Shown here: positions 15,725 to 23,569 of the stretch, piece after piece
Layout: the number at the start of each line of letters is the position of its first letter
Numbering within the stretch: the first letter of the stretch is position 1
NCBI GenBank assembly: GCA_900543505.1
Contig: UQSB01000009.1
Span: forward strand, 1-51,127
DNA length: 51,127 bases
DNA from: an uncultured Collinsella sp.
Lineage (GTDB): Bacteria > Actinomycetota > Coriobacteriia > Coriobacteriales > Coriobacteriaceae
Direction: 5' to 3'
Notes under the pieces: generated by a model
Databases searched by the model: none
The model's input: the letters and a program-made list of their open reading frames with translations, nothing else
Told to the model about the DNA's origin: nothing
Made by a program: the position numbers and the translations under genes

Positions 15725-17707
15725 ATGACCGATAGCATGCAGCAGATGGCGCTCGACACGCTCGGCGCCTATTTTGGCTACACCTCGTTTCGTCCGGGGC
15801 AGGACCGCATGGTCGATGCGATCCTTGCCGGCCGCGATGCACTCGGCGTTATGCCCACAGGTGCCGGCAAGTCCATTTGCTACCAGGTGCCTGCGCTCAT
15901 GCTGCCCGGCATCACCTTTGTGGTGAGTCCGCTGCTGTCGCTTATGGAGGACCAGACCCGCGCACTGCTCGCGGCGGGTGCGCGCCCCAGTTATCTCAAC
16001 TCCAGCCTTACTCCGGCCCAGCAAAACACCGTGCTCAAGCGGGCGCGCGAGGGCCGCTACCAACTTATGTACGTGGCGCCCGAGCGCCTGCTCGAGCCGC
16101 GCTTTTTAGCCTTTGCGCAGGAGGCCGCGGCGGACGGCGGCATTGGCGTGCCGCTCGTGGCCATTGACGAGGCCCACTGCGTGAGCCAATGGGGCCAGGA
16201 TTTCCGCCCCGCCTACCTGCAGATTCGTGAGTTCATCGATTCCCTGCCGCAGCGCCCCATCGTGGCGGCCTTTACCGCTACGGCGACTGAGCGTGTGCGC
16301 GCGGACATTCAGCAGATGCTCGGCCTGCAAAATCCCGCGACGGTGGTGACGGGCTTCGATCGCAAGAACCTCTACTTTGGCTGCGAGGAGATGGGCGACA
16401 AGGCCAAGGCAGCCTGGGTGCGCGACTATGTGATTGCGCATTCGGGCGAGAGCGGCATCGTGTATTGCTCGACCCGCAAGACGGTCGATGCGCTGGCAGG
16501 CGAGCTTGCCGAGGCGCTGGGCCCCAGCGGCATTCGCGTTGGCCGCTACCATGCCGGCATGGGCAACGACGCCCGCCGTCAAAGCCAGCGTGCCTTTATT
16601 GACGACGATCTTCAGGTGATGGTTGCCACCAACGCCTTTGGCATGGGCATCGACAAGCCCAACGTTCGCTATGTCATCCATAACAACGTGCCCGAGAGCA
16701 TCGAGGCCTACTATCAGGAAGCGGGCCGCGCCGGCCGCGATGGCGACCCGGCCAGCTGTCACCTGCTGTGGAACGGCAACGATTTTCGCATGCGCCGCTT
16801 TCTGATAGACCGCGGCGATGCTGCCGACGAGGCACTCGACGATGAGCAGCGCGCGTGGGCGCTCCAGAACCGCTACCGCCTGCTCAGCCAGATGGAGGGC
16901 TACTGCAATACCACCGGCTGCCTGCGCGAATACATGCTGCGCTACTTTGGCGACGAGGCCGCGGCCGAGCATGCGTCAGCGTCTGGTGCGGGCGGCGCCG
17001 CCACGAACGAGGCCGAGGGCTGCGGCAACTGCAGCAACTGCCTCACGCAGTTCGAGGTCGAGGACGTCACCGATATGGCCCGCGCTGCCGTGCGCTATGT
17101 GGCCACGCGTCCCATGCGTTTTGGCAAGTCGCTGATCGCCGACGTGCTCCACGGCGGCAACACCGAACGCATTCGCCAGATGCATCTGGACGAGGACCGC
17201 GGCTACGGTGAGCTGTCGAGCGAATCGGTCGGGCGCATCAAGGACATCATCGGCCAGCTGTGCGGCCGCGGTTATTTGGTCACCTCGCAGGGGCAGTACC
17301 CGGTCGTGGGCCTGGGCCCGCGTGCCGGCGAGGTCGAGGACGAGGCGTTTGCCTTTACCGTTAAGCGTCGCGCGTCCAAGCGCAAGGCCTCGGCCCGTGC
17401 TCGCCGTGCGGTGGATCTGCTGCGCGAGGAGGCCGAGCTGGATCAGCGCCCGCGCGTGGGCGACGATGCCGAGCTGTTCGAGCGCCTGCGTACCCTGCGC
17501 AAGGAGATCTCGACCGAGCTCGAGATGGCGCCGTACATGGTCTTTTCCGACAAGGCCCTGCGCGGCCTGTGCCGCCTGCGCCCGCAAACGCGCGACGAGC
17601 TTATCCAGGTCAACGGCATCGGCGAGAAAAAGGCCGATGCCTTTGGCGAGCAGTTTATGGCGGCGATTGAAGAGTTTGAGTCCGAGCATGCGCGGGATGG
17701 AGCGTAA
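15725..17707 (+). CDS. recQ: ATP-dependent DNA helicase RecQ (660 aa)
   Basis: RecQ unwinds DNA 3' to 5' in recombination and fork repair. Domains in order are superfamily-2 helicase with FRPGQDRMVDAILAGRDAL, Walker A PTGAGKS (about 45-51) and the DEAH box AIDEAHCVSQWG (about 147-158); motif VI YYQEAGRAGRDGDPAS; the zinc-binding region with TGCLREYMLRYFG and CGNCSNC; a winged helix; and an HRDC domain near the C-terminus (about 580-650) with FSDKALRGLCRLRPQT and NGIGEKKADAFG. ATG 15725 follows TAGGAAACC. Length is slightly above the E. coli protein. A GntR gene starts two bases after the stop, suggesting cotranscription. Confidence 0.96.
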   Translation: MTDSMQQMALDTLGAYFGYTSFRPGQDRMVDAILAGRDALGVMPTGAGKSICYQVPALMLPGITFVVSPLLSLMEDQTRALLAAGARPSYLNSSLTPAQQNTVLKRAREGRYQLMYVAPERLLEPRFLAFAQEAAADGGIGVPLVAIDEAHCVSQWGQDFRPAYLQIREFIDSLPQRPIVAAFTATATERVRADIQQMLGLQNPATVVTGFDRKNLYFGCEEMGDKAKAAWVRDYVIAHSGESGIVYCSTRKTVDALAGELAEALGPSGIRVGRYHAGMGNDARRQSQRAFIDDDLQVMVATNAFGMGIDKPNVRYVIHNNVPESIEAYYQEAGRAGRDGDPASCHLLWNGNDFRMRRFLIDRGDAADEALDDEQRAWALQNRYRLLSQMEGYCNTTGCLREYMLRYFGDEAAAEHASASGAGGAATNEAEGCGNCSNCLTQFEVEDVTDMARAAVRYVATRPMRFGKSLIADVLHGGNTERIRQMHLDEDRGYGELSSESVGRIKDIIGQLCGRGYLVTSQGQYPVVGLGPRAGEVEDEAFAFTVKRRASKRKASARARRAVDLLREEAELDQRPRVGDDAELFERLRTLRKEISTELEMAPYMVFSDKALRGLCRLRPQTRDELIQVNGIGEKKADAFGEQFMAAIEEFESEHARDGA

Positions 17708-17709
17708 CG

Positions 17710-18465
17710 ATGGCAACCGACGATAAAACCGACCGCGCTGGCGTATCCGCCGTACCGCTGTACCAGCAGGTCATGGACGACCTGAAGGGCGAGATCGCAC
17801 GCGGCGTGTATGCGGCCGGCTCGCGCATTCCTTCCGAGATGGAGCTCGCGAAGTCTTACGGCGTGGGACGCATCACCGTGCGCCGCGCCATCGAGGAGCT
17901 GTCGCGCGCGGGATATCTCAACCGACAGCAGGGGAGGGGCACCTTTGTGTGCGCTCCCAAGCTCAAGCGCAAGATTGTCCAGAAAGGCGACGTCCAGAGC
18001 TTTACTGAGGGTTGTGCCGCCAACGACATGGTGGCCGGAGCGCGTCTGGTGTCGCGTACGGTGGTCGCGGCGACGCGCGAGGATGCGGCGTTCTTTGGCG
18101 TGGAGCCCGGCTGCGAGCTCATCGTGGTCGAGCGCGTGCGCACGGCCGACGGCATCCCCGTCATGCTCGAGAACAACGCCTTTGTGCTGGCCGACCATCC
18201 CTACCTGCAGACGCTTGCCGACGAGGACCTCGCCGATAACTCGATCTTTGCGCTCGTCGCCGAGCATTCGGGCCGCGCGCCGCTCAAGTCCGACCCCTGT
18301 ACCGTGGAGATTGCGCTTGCCGATGCCCAGGCGGCCCCGCTGCTGGAGGTGCCGGTCGGCGAGCCGCTCTTCTATATGGAGGCGTACTTTACCGATGCGG
18401 ACGGGCGGCCCCTGCTGCTCGGGCGTCAAAAGATCGTGGGCTCGCGCTACGTGTTCGACATCTAA
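17710..18465 (+). CDS. GntR-family regulator with UTRA domain (251 aa)
   Basis: This HutC-type regulator has a winged helix with LYQQVMDDLKGEIARGVY, PSEMELAKSYGVGRITVRRA and QQGRGTFV, then a UTRA domain with RVRTADGIPVMLENNAFVLA and a C-terminus GRQKIVGSRYVFDI. It begins two bases after recQ, with a GGAG inside the end of recQ as likely binding site. The SIS gene at 18610 follows, and two identical 17-bp sequences flank the promoter between them, so it is the likely local repressor of that gene. It is a close paralogue of the regulator at 14584. Confidence 0.92.
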   Translation: MATDDKTDRAGVSAVPLYQQVMDDLKGEIARGVYAAGSRIPSEMELAKSYGVGRITVRRAIEELSRAGYLNRQQGRGTFVCAPKLKRKIVQKGDVQSFTEGCAANDMVAGARLVSRTVVAATREDAAFFGVEPGCELIVVERVRTADGIPVMLENNAFVLADHPYLQTLADEDLADNSIFALVAEHSGRAPLKSDPCTVEIALADAQAAPLLEVPVGEPLFYMEAYFTDADGRPLLLGRQKIVGSRYVFDI

Positions 18466-18474
18466 CGTCCATAG

Positions 18475-18553
18475 ATAGAACAACATAGAACAAATTTGCT
18501 GAAATGACTTCACGGGCACCTGCTTGCATGCTATAAATAGAACAACATAGAAC
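18475..18553 (+). promoter_or_regulatory. Promoter with paired 17-bp operators ahead of the SIS gene
   Basis: ATAGAACAACATAGAAC occurs exactly twice, at 18475-18491 and 18537-18553, 62 bases apart. Between them lie TTCACG (18509-18514) and TATAAA (18532-18537) at 17-base spacing; the -10 is extended by TGC. The second operator overlaps the -10 end, as expected for repression. Confidence 0.75.
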
Positions 18554-18609
18554 GACTGCAGGTACGAGCTGCCGTCGTCCAAAGCCGCCACACAAGGAGG
18601 AGCGTCACC

Positions 18610-19578
18610 GTGAACGCACACGATCTGATTCAGGAAATTATCGAGCGCAAGGGTAAGATCGAGAACGTCTTTTGGATCGCCTGCGGCGGTTCGATGATCG
18701 ACTTAATGCCGGCCAACGAGCTACTCAAGCGCGAGGCCACTACGTTTGCCTCGACGGTCTACACCGCGCGCGAGTTTTGCCTGATGGCCCCCAAGAGCCT
18801 GGGGCCGAAGTCGCTCGTCGTCGCCTGCAGCCACAGCGGTAACACGCAGGAGGTCGTCGACGGTTGCGAGATGGCGCTGGCTGCCGGTGCCGAGGTCGTG
18901 ACTATGACCGACTATGCGGGTTCCAAGATCGACAACGGCAAGTGGACCACCTGGGTCTATCCGTGGGGCAAGGGCGAGTCGCAGGCCGAGGTCCCGCAGG
19001 GCATTGGCGTGCTAATGGCTGCCGAGCTGCTCGACCAGCAGGAGGGCTACGAGGCGCTCGCCGACATGTATGCCGGCCTTAAGCAGATGGACGCGCTGCT
19101 GCCCGCCGCCCGCGAGAAGGTCAACGCCGAGCTGGGCGATCGCTTTGCCGAGCTCTGCCAGCAGCACAAGTTCTTCTATATCCTGGGCTCCGGCCCCAAC
19201 TTTAGCCAGACCTATGCCATGGCCATCTGCTCGCTCATGGAGATGCAGTGGCAGCACTGCTGCTACATCCACTCCGGCGAGTACTTCCACGGCCCGTTCG
19301 AGGCTACCGAGCCCGGCGTGTTCTACTTTGTGCAGCTTGGATCGGGCGAGTGTCGCCCCATGGAGGAGCGCGCGCTGGCGTTCCTCAACACGCACACCGA
19401 CACGATCATGGTGCTCGACGCACTCGAGTACGGCGTGGGCGACGTGCCTGCCAGCGTGCGTTCGTACCTGGAGCCAATCTTCTTCTACGCGATGAGCTGC
19501 GAGCTGCGCGCAGCCCGCGGTAAGGCGTTCGACCACAGCCCCGAGATTCGTCGCTACATGGGCATCGAGCAGTACTAA
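18610..19578 (+). CDS. SIS-domain deglycase/isomerase (322 aa)
   Basis: This is a double-SIS protein of the FrlB/GfrE-like family. It carries WIACGGSMIDLMPANELL, the phosphosugar loop VVACSHSGNTQEVVDG, the second-half ILGSGPNFSQTYAMAICS, the motif HSGEYFHGPFE and the C-terminal IRRYMGIEQY. GTG 18610 is the start, with AAGGAGGAGC upstream. It has no PTS of its own nearby; it may process the product of the PTS at 8545 or 27936, or a sugar phosphate from elsewhere. Control by the GntR protein at 17710 through the paired operators is likely. Confidence 0.83.
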   Translation: MNAHDLIQEIIERKGKIENVFWIACGGSMIDLMPANELLKREATTFASTVYTAREFCLMAPKSLGPKSLVVACSHSGNTQEVVDGCEMALAAGAEVVTMTDYAGSKIDNGKWTTWVYPWGKGESQAEVPQGIGVLMAAELLDQQEGYEALADMYAGLKQMDALLPAAREKVNAELGDRFAELCQQHKFFYILGSGPNFSQTYAMAICSLMEMQWQHCCYIHSGEYFHGPFEATEPGVFYFVQLGSGECRPMEERALAFLNTHTDTIMVLDALEYGVGDVPASVRSYLEPIFFYAMSCELRAARGKAFDHSPEIRRYMGIEQY

Positions 19579-19631
19579 GTAACGGGAAAACCATTCACCT
19601 TCGATTCGCAAGGGCACTGCGTGAGTCAAAA

Positions 19632-19669
19632 AAGTGGGCCGCGCCGGGGATTTCCGGCGCGGCCCACTT
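19632..19669. terminator. Bidirectional terminator between the SIS gene and the dehydrogenase
   Basis: AAGTGGGCCGCGCCGG (19632-19647) pairs perfectly with CCGGCGCGGCCCACTT (19654-19669). A short A-run on the left gives Ts for minus-strand transcripts. Confidence 0.88.
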
Positions 19670-19710
19670 AGTATCGCGCTTAGATTCGCAAGGTTGCGGC
19701 AGCCAGCGGC

Positions 19711-20688
19711 CTACTTTGCGTCGTAGGCCTCGGTGTCCCACCAGTCGAGCTGGGCGATGTTGTCGCGGATGTGCTGGCAGCTCTTGTGAAAGCCCTCGAG
19801 CTCGTACTCGGACAGGTCGAGCGTGTAGACCTCCTCGACGCCCTCGGCACCGATCACGCACGGCAGGGAGGTAAAGATGCCCTCCTCGCCATACTGGCCG
19901 GTCATGAGCGTGGAAGCGGAAAGCACGGCGTGCTCGTTGTGCAGCACGGCGGCGCAGACGCGCGCGGCGGAGTTGGCGACGGCGTATTCGGTGCACTGCT
20001 TGCCCTGGTAGGTCACATAGCCGCCCTTACGCGCGAGCTCCTCGACCTCCATGTGGTCAAAGGCGTACTTGTCGGGGTTCTCGGCCTGAAGCTCGTTGAG
20101 GTTTTTGCCGGCGATGGTTGCGGCCTTAAAGGCGGCAAGCTGGCTAAAGCCGTGCTCGCCGATCATGTAGGCGTCGATGGACTTGGGCGAGATGCCGATC
20201 TGCTTGGAGATCTCGGTGCGAAGGCGCGCTGAATCCAAGCCGCAGCCCGAGCCGATGATCTTCTTGGGATCGTAGCCGGTCAGGTGCCACAGCTCGGTGC
20301 ACACGACGTCGCAGGGGTTGGAGATGCTCACGAAGATGCCGTCAAAGCCGGCGTCGACGATGCGCTTGGCAAAGGTGCGGGCGGCGTCGGTGGTAAAGAA
20401 CAGCTCGCCGTCGCGGTTGCCGGCGGCCAGCGCGACCTTGCCGGCGGCGTTGACGATGACGTCGCAGCAGGCCAGCTCCTCGTAGTGGTCGTAGCAGTTG
20501 ACGATCTTGGTGTTGTACGGGACAAACGAGAGGGAGTCGCGCAGGTCCTGGACCTCGGACGTCACCTTGGCCTCGTTGATATCGCACAGGTACAGCTCAT
20601 CGGCAATGCCCTGCATGAGCAGGCTGTTGGCGACATGTGCTCCTACGTGGCCCTGGCCGACCACACCGATCTTACGCGTCTGGTACAT
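19711..20688 (-). CDS. L-lactate / L-2-hydroxyacid dehydrogenase (325 aa)
   Basis: This NAD-dependent dehydrogenase interconverts a 2-oxoacid and a 2-hydroxyacid. The Rossmann motif is VVGQGHVGAHVA (G11, G13, G16). Catalytic residues are D152 and R155 in GLDSARLRT and H179 in MIGEHGFSQ. In most lactate dehydrogenases the residue after GEHG is Asp; here it is Phe, and the loop that reads GLPQKPGETR in LDH is GKVALAAGNRDGE, so substrate may be a bulkier oxoacid, as in L-2-hydroxyisocaproate dehydrogenases. ATG 20688 (complement 20686-20688) with AAGGA upstream is the start; an N-terminal extension of the frame to 21132 lacks family similarity. Confidence 0.88.
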   Translation of the reverse strand: MYQTRKIGVVGQGHVGAHVANSLLMQGIADELYLCDINEAKVTSEVQDLRDSLSFVPYNTKIVNCYDHYEELACCDVIVNAAGKVALAAGNRDGELFFTTDAARTFAKRIVDAGFDGIFVSISNPCDVVCTELWHLTGYDPKKIIGSGCGLDSARLRTEISKQIGISPKSIDAYMIGEHGFSQLAAFKAATIAGKNLNELQAENPDKYAFDHMEVEELARKGGYVTYQGKQCTEYAVANSAARVCAAVLHNEHAVLSASTLMTGQYGEEGIFTSLPCVIGAEGVEEVYTLDLSEYELEGFHKSCQHIRDNIAQLDWWDTEAYDAK

Positions 20689-20899
20689 ATATGTATCCTT
20701 TCGGCCGAGTTTTTCGCGTCGAACCATTGTAGCGTCCTGTTGCCACTTTGCTAGGCTAAAGCGCCACAGATTTTTGGGACATGCCGTAATCTCTACTTTT
20801 GGAGTGATTTGGGCCGCTGACGGCATCGCTGGGCGATGTGCTCGCGCGGATGGGGCCGGTCGTTGTACCATAGCTGCAACTGACTCATAAGGAGCATCC

Positions 20900-21826
20900 A
20901 TGCCCATTCGCATCCCCGACGCCCTCCCTGCCGCCGCGCAGCTCGAGAGCGAGAACATCTTTGTCATGACCGAGTACCGCGCGCTGCACCAGGACATCCG
21001 TCCGCTGCGCGTGCTCATCCTCAACCTCATGCCCACCAAGATCGCCACCGAGACGCAGATCATGCGCAAGCTCTCCAACACGCCGCTGCAGGTGGAGGTG
21101 GACCTGCTGCGCACCAAAACGCACGAGGCCACGCACGTGAGCGCCGGCCACCTGGAGACGTTCTACCGCACGTTCGACGACATCCGCGACATCCACTACG
21201 ACGGCCTGATTATCACGGGCGCGCCCGTGGAGCAGATGCCGTTCGAGGAGGTCGACTACTGGCCCGAGCTCTGCCAGATCATGGATTGGTCCACCACGCA
21301 CGTGCACTCCACGCTGCACATTTGTTGGGGCGCGCAGGCGGGGCTCTACCATCATTACGGTATCCAGAAGTACGACCTGCCGGCAAAGGCGAGCGGCGTA
21401 TTTGAGCATTATCTGGTGAAGCCGCAAAGCCCGCTGGTCCGCGGCTTTGACGACCGCTTCTATGCCGTGCATTCGCGCAACACCGATGTGCGCCGCGAGG
21501 ACGTGGAGGCCGAGCCGCAGCTTGAAGTCGTGGCCGTGTCCGACGAGGTAGGCCTGTATATCGTCAAGTCGACCGACAGCCGCCGCTTTTTTGTCTTTGG
21601 CCATCCCGAGTACGATACCGACACGCTGCGCCTGGAGTACGAGCGCGACGTGAAGCGCGGGCTCAACCCTCAGGTGCCGGCGCATTACTTCCCGGGCGAC
21701 GATCCCACCGCCGAGCCGCGCAACGTCTGGCGCAGCCAGGCTCAGCTGCTCTACACCAACTGGCTCAACTACTACGTCTACCAGACCACGCCCTACGACC
21801 TGGCCCGCGCCGGCGAGGAGCACTAG
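20900..21826 (+). CDS. metA: Homoserine O-acetyltransferase, MetA family (308 aa)
   Basis: MetA acylates homoserine in methionine synthesis. The nucleophile C142 is in LHICWGAQAGLYHHYGI. Residue 111 is Glu (ITGAPVEQMPFEEVDYW); in this family Glu at 111 goes with acetyl-CoA and Gly with succinyl-CoA, so this should be an acetyltransferase despite the frequent label succinyltransferase. The later HSRNTD and FGHPEYD segments are also conserved. TAAGGAGC precedes ATG 20900. It is divergent from the dehydrogenase. I see no SAM riboswitch or T-box in the upstream 210 bases. Confidence 0.95.
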   Translation: MPIRIPDALPAAAQLESENIFVMTEYRALHQDIRPLRVLILNLMPTKIATETQIMRKLSNTPLQVEVDLLRTKTHEATHVSAGHLETFYRTFDDIRDIHYDGLIITGAPVEQMPFEEVDYWPELCQIMDWSTTHVHSTLHICWGAQAGLYHHYGIQKYDLPAKASGVFEHYLVKPQSPLVRGFDDRFYAVHSRNTDVRREDVEAEPQLEVVAVSDEVGLYIVKSTDSRRFFVFGHPEYDTDTLRLEYERDVKRGLNPQVPAHYFPGDDPTAEPRNVWRSQAQLLYTNWLNYYVYQTTPYDLARAGEEH

Positions 21827-21868
21827 ACTGCGATGGTGCTGCTGTAGCCGTGGCTGATGTGGCGGCGA

Positions 21869-22465
21869 TTAGGCGCTGATGATGTTGGGCAGCGGCAGGT
21901 CGTGGGCATCGGTGGGGATGTGGTCGACGTGCTGTTCGTCAAAGGCGATGCCGACGATTTGACATACGGGCGAGAGCATGGGCAGGTAGCGGTCATAGCA
22001 GCCGCCGCCGTAGCCTAGGCGCATGCCGGTGCGGTCGAATGCTACGAGCGGCACGACGATCATGTCGAGAGCTTCGGCAGGCACGATAGGGAAGCGGCTG
22101 CTGTCGATGTCCGTGGCCGCAAAGGCCCGCGTGGGGTGGGCGATAAACGGAGCCGCGTCCGCGTCGCCGGCAGCAACTGCCCGCATACACATGCGCTGGC
22201 CACAAGCTGCGGCGTCTGTTGCCGAGAGCATGCACGGATAGGCCACGCGCCAGCCACGTTTGGCGGCAGCTGCGGCAAACGCGGCTGAGTCGACTTCGGA
22301 ACCCATCGCGGCATAGACGGCAACGGTGTGCGGCGCCGCGGCATCCAAGCGGCCCAGCAGCTCAACCAGCCGCGCACAGATATCAGCAGACTTCGCCGCC
22401 CGCAAGTCCAAATCAAGAGCATCACGCCGAGCAATCACCGCCCGCCGCAACTCAGCCTTGTCCAT
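21869..22465 (-). CDS. 5-formyltetrahydrofolate cyclo-ligase (198 aa)
   Basis: This enzyme converts 5-formyl-THF to 5,10-methenyl-THF with ATP. The hallmark MRLGYGGGCYDRYL near the C-terminal third matches the conserved GYGGGYYDR, and the N-terminal KAELRRAVIARRDAL fits the family, as does the length. ATG at 22463-22465 has GAGAGGAAG upstream; an in-frame start at 22492 would overlap a repeat and lacks a site. It is convergent with metA, with 42 bases between stops and no clear terminator. Confidence 0.92.
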   Translation of the reverse strand: MDKAELRRAVIARRDALDLDLRAAKSADICARLVELLGRLDAAAPHTVAVYAAMGSEVDSAAFAAAAAKRGWRVAYPCMLSATDAAACGQRMCMRAVAAGDADAAPFIAHPTRAFAATDIDSSRFPIVPAEALDMIVVPLVAFDRTGMRLGYGGGCYDRYLPMLSPVCQIVGIAFDEQHVDHIPTDAHDLPLPNIISA

Positions 22466-22480
22466 CCCGGCTTCCTCTCC

Positions 22481-22528
22481 CAAACCTACCAAAAAGGGAC
22501 AGGTTTATTTTGGCAGGTTTTATCTGGG
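22481..22528. repeat. REP-like GGGACAGG repeat, full copy
   Basis: CCTACCAAAAAGGGACAGG is followed by TTTATTTTGGCAGG and TTTTATCTGGG. It is an imperfect palindrome. Related copies are at 12431-12474 (inverted) and 5043-5067 (partial). Confidence 0.7.
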
Positions 22529-22587
22529 CAAACGTTCGAAGCCGCTGCAAAGGCACCCTTTGTGGCGGCTTCGACTCGACGTTGGCT

Positions 22588-22917
22588 TCACAGTGCCGCG
22601 GCGATTGCTTCGGTCACAAACTTATTGAGTGACTCGCCCTTCTTTGCCGCCGCCAGTGCTGCCTGCTTGTGAAGCTCGGAGCCTGTTCTCACATTGAACG
22701 AGCCCTTAAAAGCCCGCTCTGGTTCCTTGCCCTTTTCGGCACAAAACTCAAGGTAATCGTCGACGGCGTCGTGGAAGCATTGCTCCACTTCTTCAGCCGT
22801 GGAGCCTTCAAATACGATTGCGTCCCTAATGCCGGCGACCATACCTGTTAGTACATGCTGCTCGGCATCGAACTCGACTGGGGCGAAATAGCCCTTGTAT
22901 GCCAAAACGTTACTCAT
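22588..22917 (-). CDS. hicB: HicB-family antitoxin (109 aa)
   Basis: HicB neutralises the HicA toxin and represses the operon. The N-terminal partial RNase-H-like fold is seen in YKGYFAPVEFDAEQHVLTG, and the C-terminal ribbon-helix-helix DNA-binding part in GSFNVRTGSELHKQAALAA and KGESLNKFVTEAI. ATG 22915-22917 overlaps the hicA stop by 8 bases, giving translational coupling; an in-frame start at 22932 is less likely. The order toxin then antitoxin is typical of hicAB. Confidence 0.93.
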   Translation of the reverse strand: MSNVLAYKGYFAPVEFDAEQHVLTGMVAGIRDAIVFEGSTAEEVEQCFHDAVDDYLEFCAEKGKEPERAFKGSFNVRTGSELHKQAALAAAKKGESLNKFVTEAIAAAL

Positions 22918-23173
22918 GACTGCCTCCGACATCCTGCAGAAATCGAACGATGTTTCGAATTGTCCCCGCTGTCAATTCGTCAGATGGATGAGGCGCGTGC
23001 ATCACGAACATCCTGCCATCTGAGGGCCTGTAGAAGCGAATGCGCGATCCGGATGTCTTGCCTTTGCTGTCCATTTCAAAGCCATATGAGGCCATGACTT
23101 TTAAAAAATCGGCATACCGATACGTCGAAGGGCAGCTAAACAGTTGGGCGATGAGTTTATCGGCTCGAGTCAT
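22910..23173 (-). CDS. hicA: HicA-family mRNA interferase toxin (87 aa)
   Basis: HicA is a small double-stranded-RNA-binding-fold toxin that cleaves mRNA. Visible parts are TYRYADFLKVMASYGFEMD, then GKTSGSRIRFYRPSDGRMF, HAPHPSDELTAGTIRN and IVRFLQDVG. The usual GSH motif is GSR here; His residues remain in the HAPHP segment, a variant I recall from gut bacteria, so activity is likely but not certain. ATG 23171-23173. Promoter and operator lie just upstream at 23188-23225. Confidence 0.9.
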   Translation of the reverse strand: MTRADKLIAQLFSCPSTYRYADFLKVMASYGFEMDSKGKTSGSRIRFYRPSDGRMFVMHAPHPSDELTAGTIRNIVRFLQDVGGSHE

Positions 23174-23187
23174 CCCGCCTCACATTC

Positions 23188-23225
23188 TGCAACTATATTC
23201 TAGTTGCAATTTAGATCCGATGCAA
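23188..23225 (-). promoter_or_regulatory. hicAB promoter with overlapping operator
   Basis: On the minus strand TTGCAT (23225-23220) and TAGAAT (23202-23197) are 17 bases apart. The -10 lies inside a perfect palindrome with 8-bp arms, TGCAACTA (23188-23195) / TAGTTGCA (23201-23208). This fits autorepression by HicB. Confidence 0.8.
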
Positions 23226-23341
23226 TCACCCATACTATAGAACATGTGTACGTATAGGACAAGTGTTCGAATCACCACTGAGAAAGGGGACAGGCACCTT
23301 TGTGGTGGTCTGTGCTGTGGAGTGGGCGTCTGCGGCAGTTC

Positions 23342-23479
23342 GTCTCGATCTGTAACAGTAACTCGGCAAAATCGGATTTAGATGTTACAGATTGAGACAA
23401 AGGGCCTGCGTCATCCGGAAACGTCTCGATTTGTAACAACTGGAGCCAATATTGCCGTCTAGATGTTGCAGATTGAGAC
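23342..23479. repeat. Two tandem 57-base hairpins bounded by GTCTC and GAGAC
   Basis: The units are 23342-23398 and 23423-23479. Both have GTCTCGATYTGTAACA on the left and TGTTRCAGATTGAGAC on the right; the inner 25 bases differ. The unit repeats every 81 bases. The surrounding 23226-23520 holds no gene. Confidence 0.75.
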
Positions 23480-23520
23480 AAACCGCCGCGGTGGGCTGCG
23501 CCGCCCCACTCAAGCCGCAG

Positions 23521-23561
23521 AAAAAGGTAGATTTTCAGGTATGTCCCAAAAATCTACCTTT
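23521..23561 (-). terminator. Terminator of the M16 peptidase gene
   Basis: Read on the minus strand, AAAGGTAGATTTT (23561-23549) pairs with AAAATCTACCTTT (23535-23523) and runs into TTTTT. It follows the stop codon at 23570 closely. Confidence 0.88.
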
Positions 23562-23569
23562 GCTGTGCG

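Noticed and set aside
20690..20899. Possible SAM riboswitch ahead of metA
   Set aside because: None of the conserved core or pairing of known SAM riboswitches is visible, and no terminator hairpin lies before the start.
22481..22528. Terminator for the genes near 22.5 kb
   Set aside because: The palindrome lies upstream of the cyclo-ligase start and matches a dispersed repeat family, so it is better explained as a REP-like repeat.
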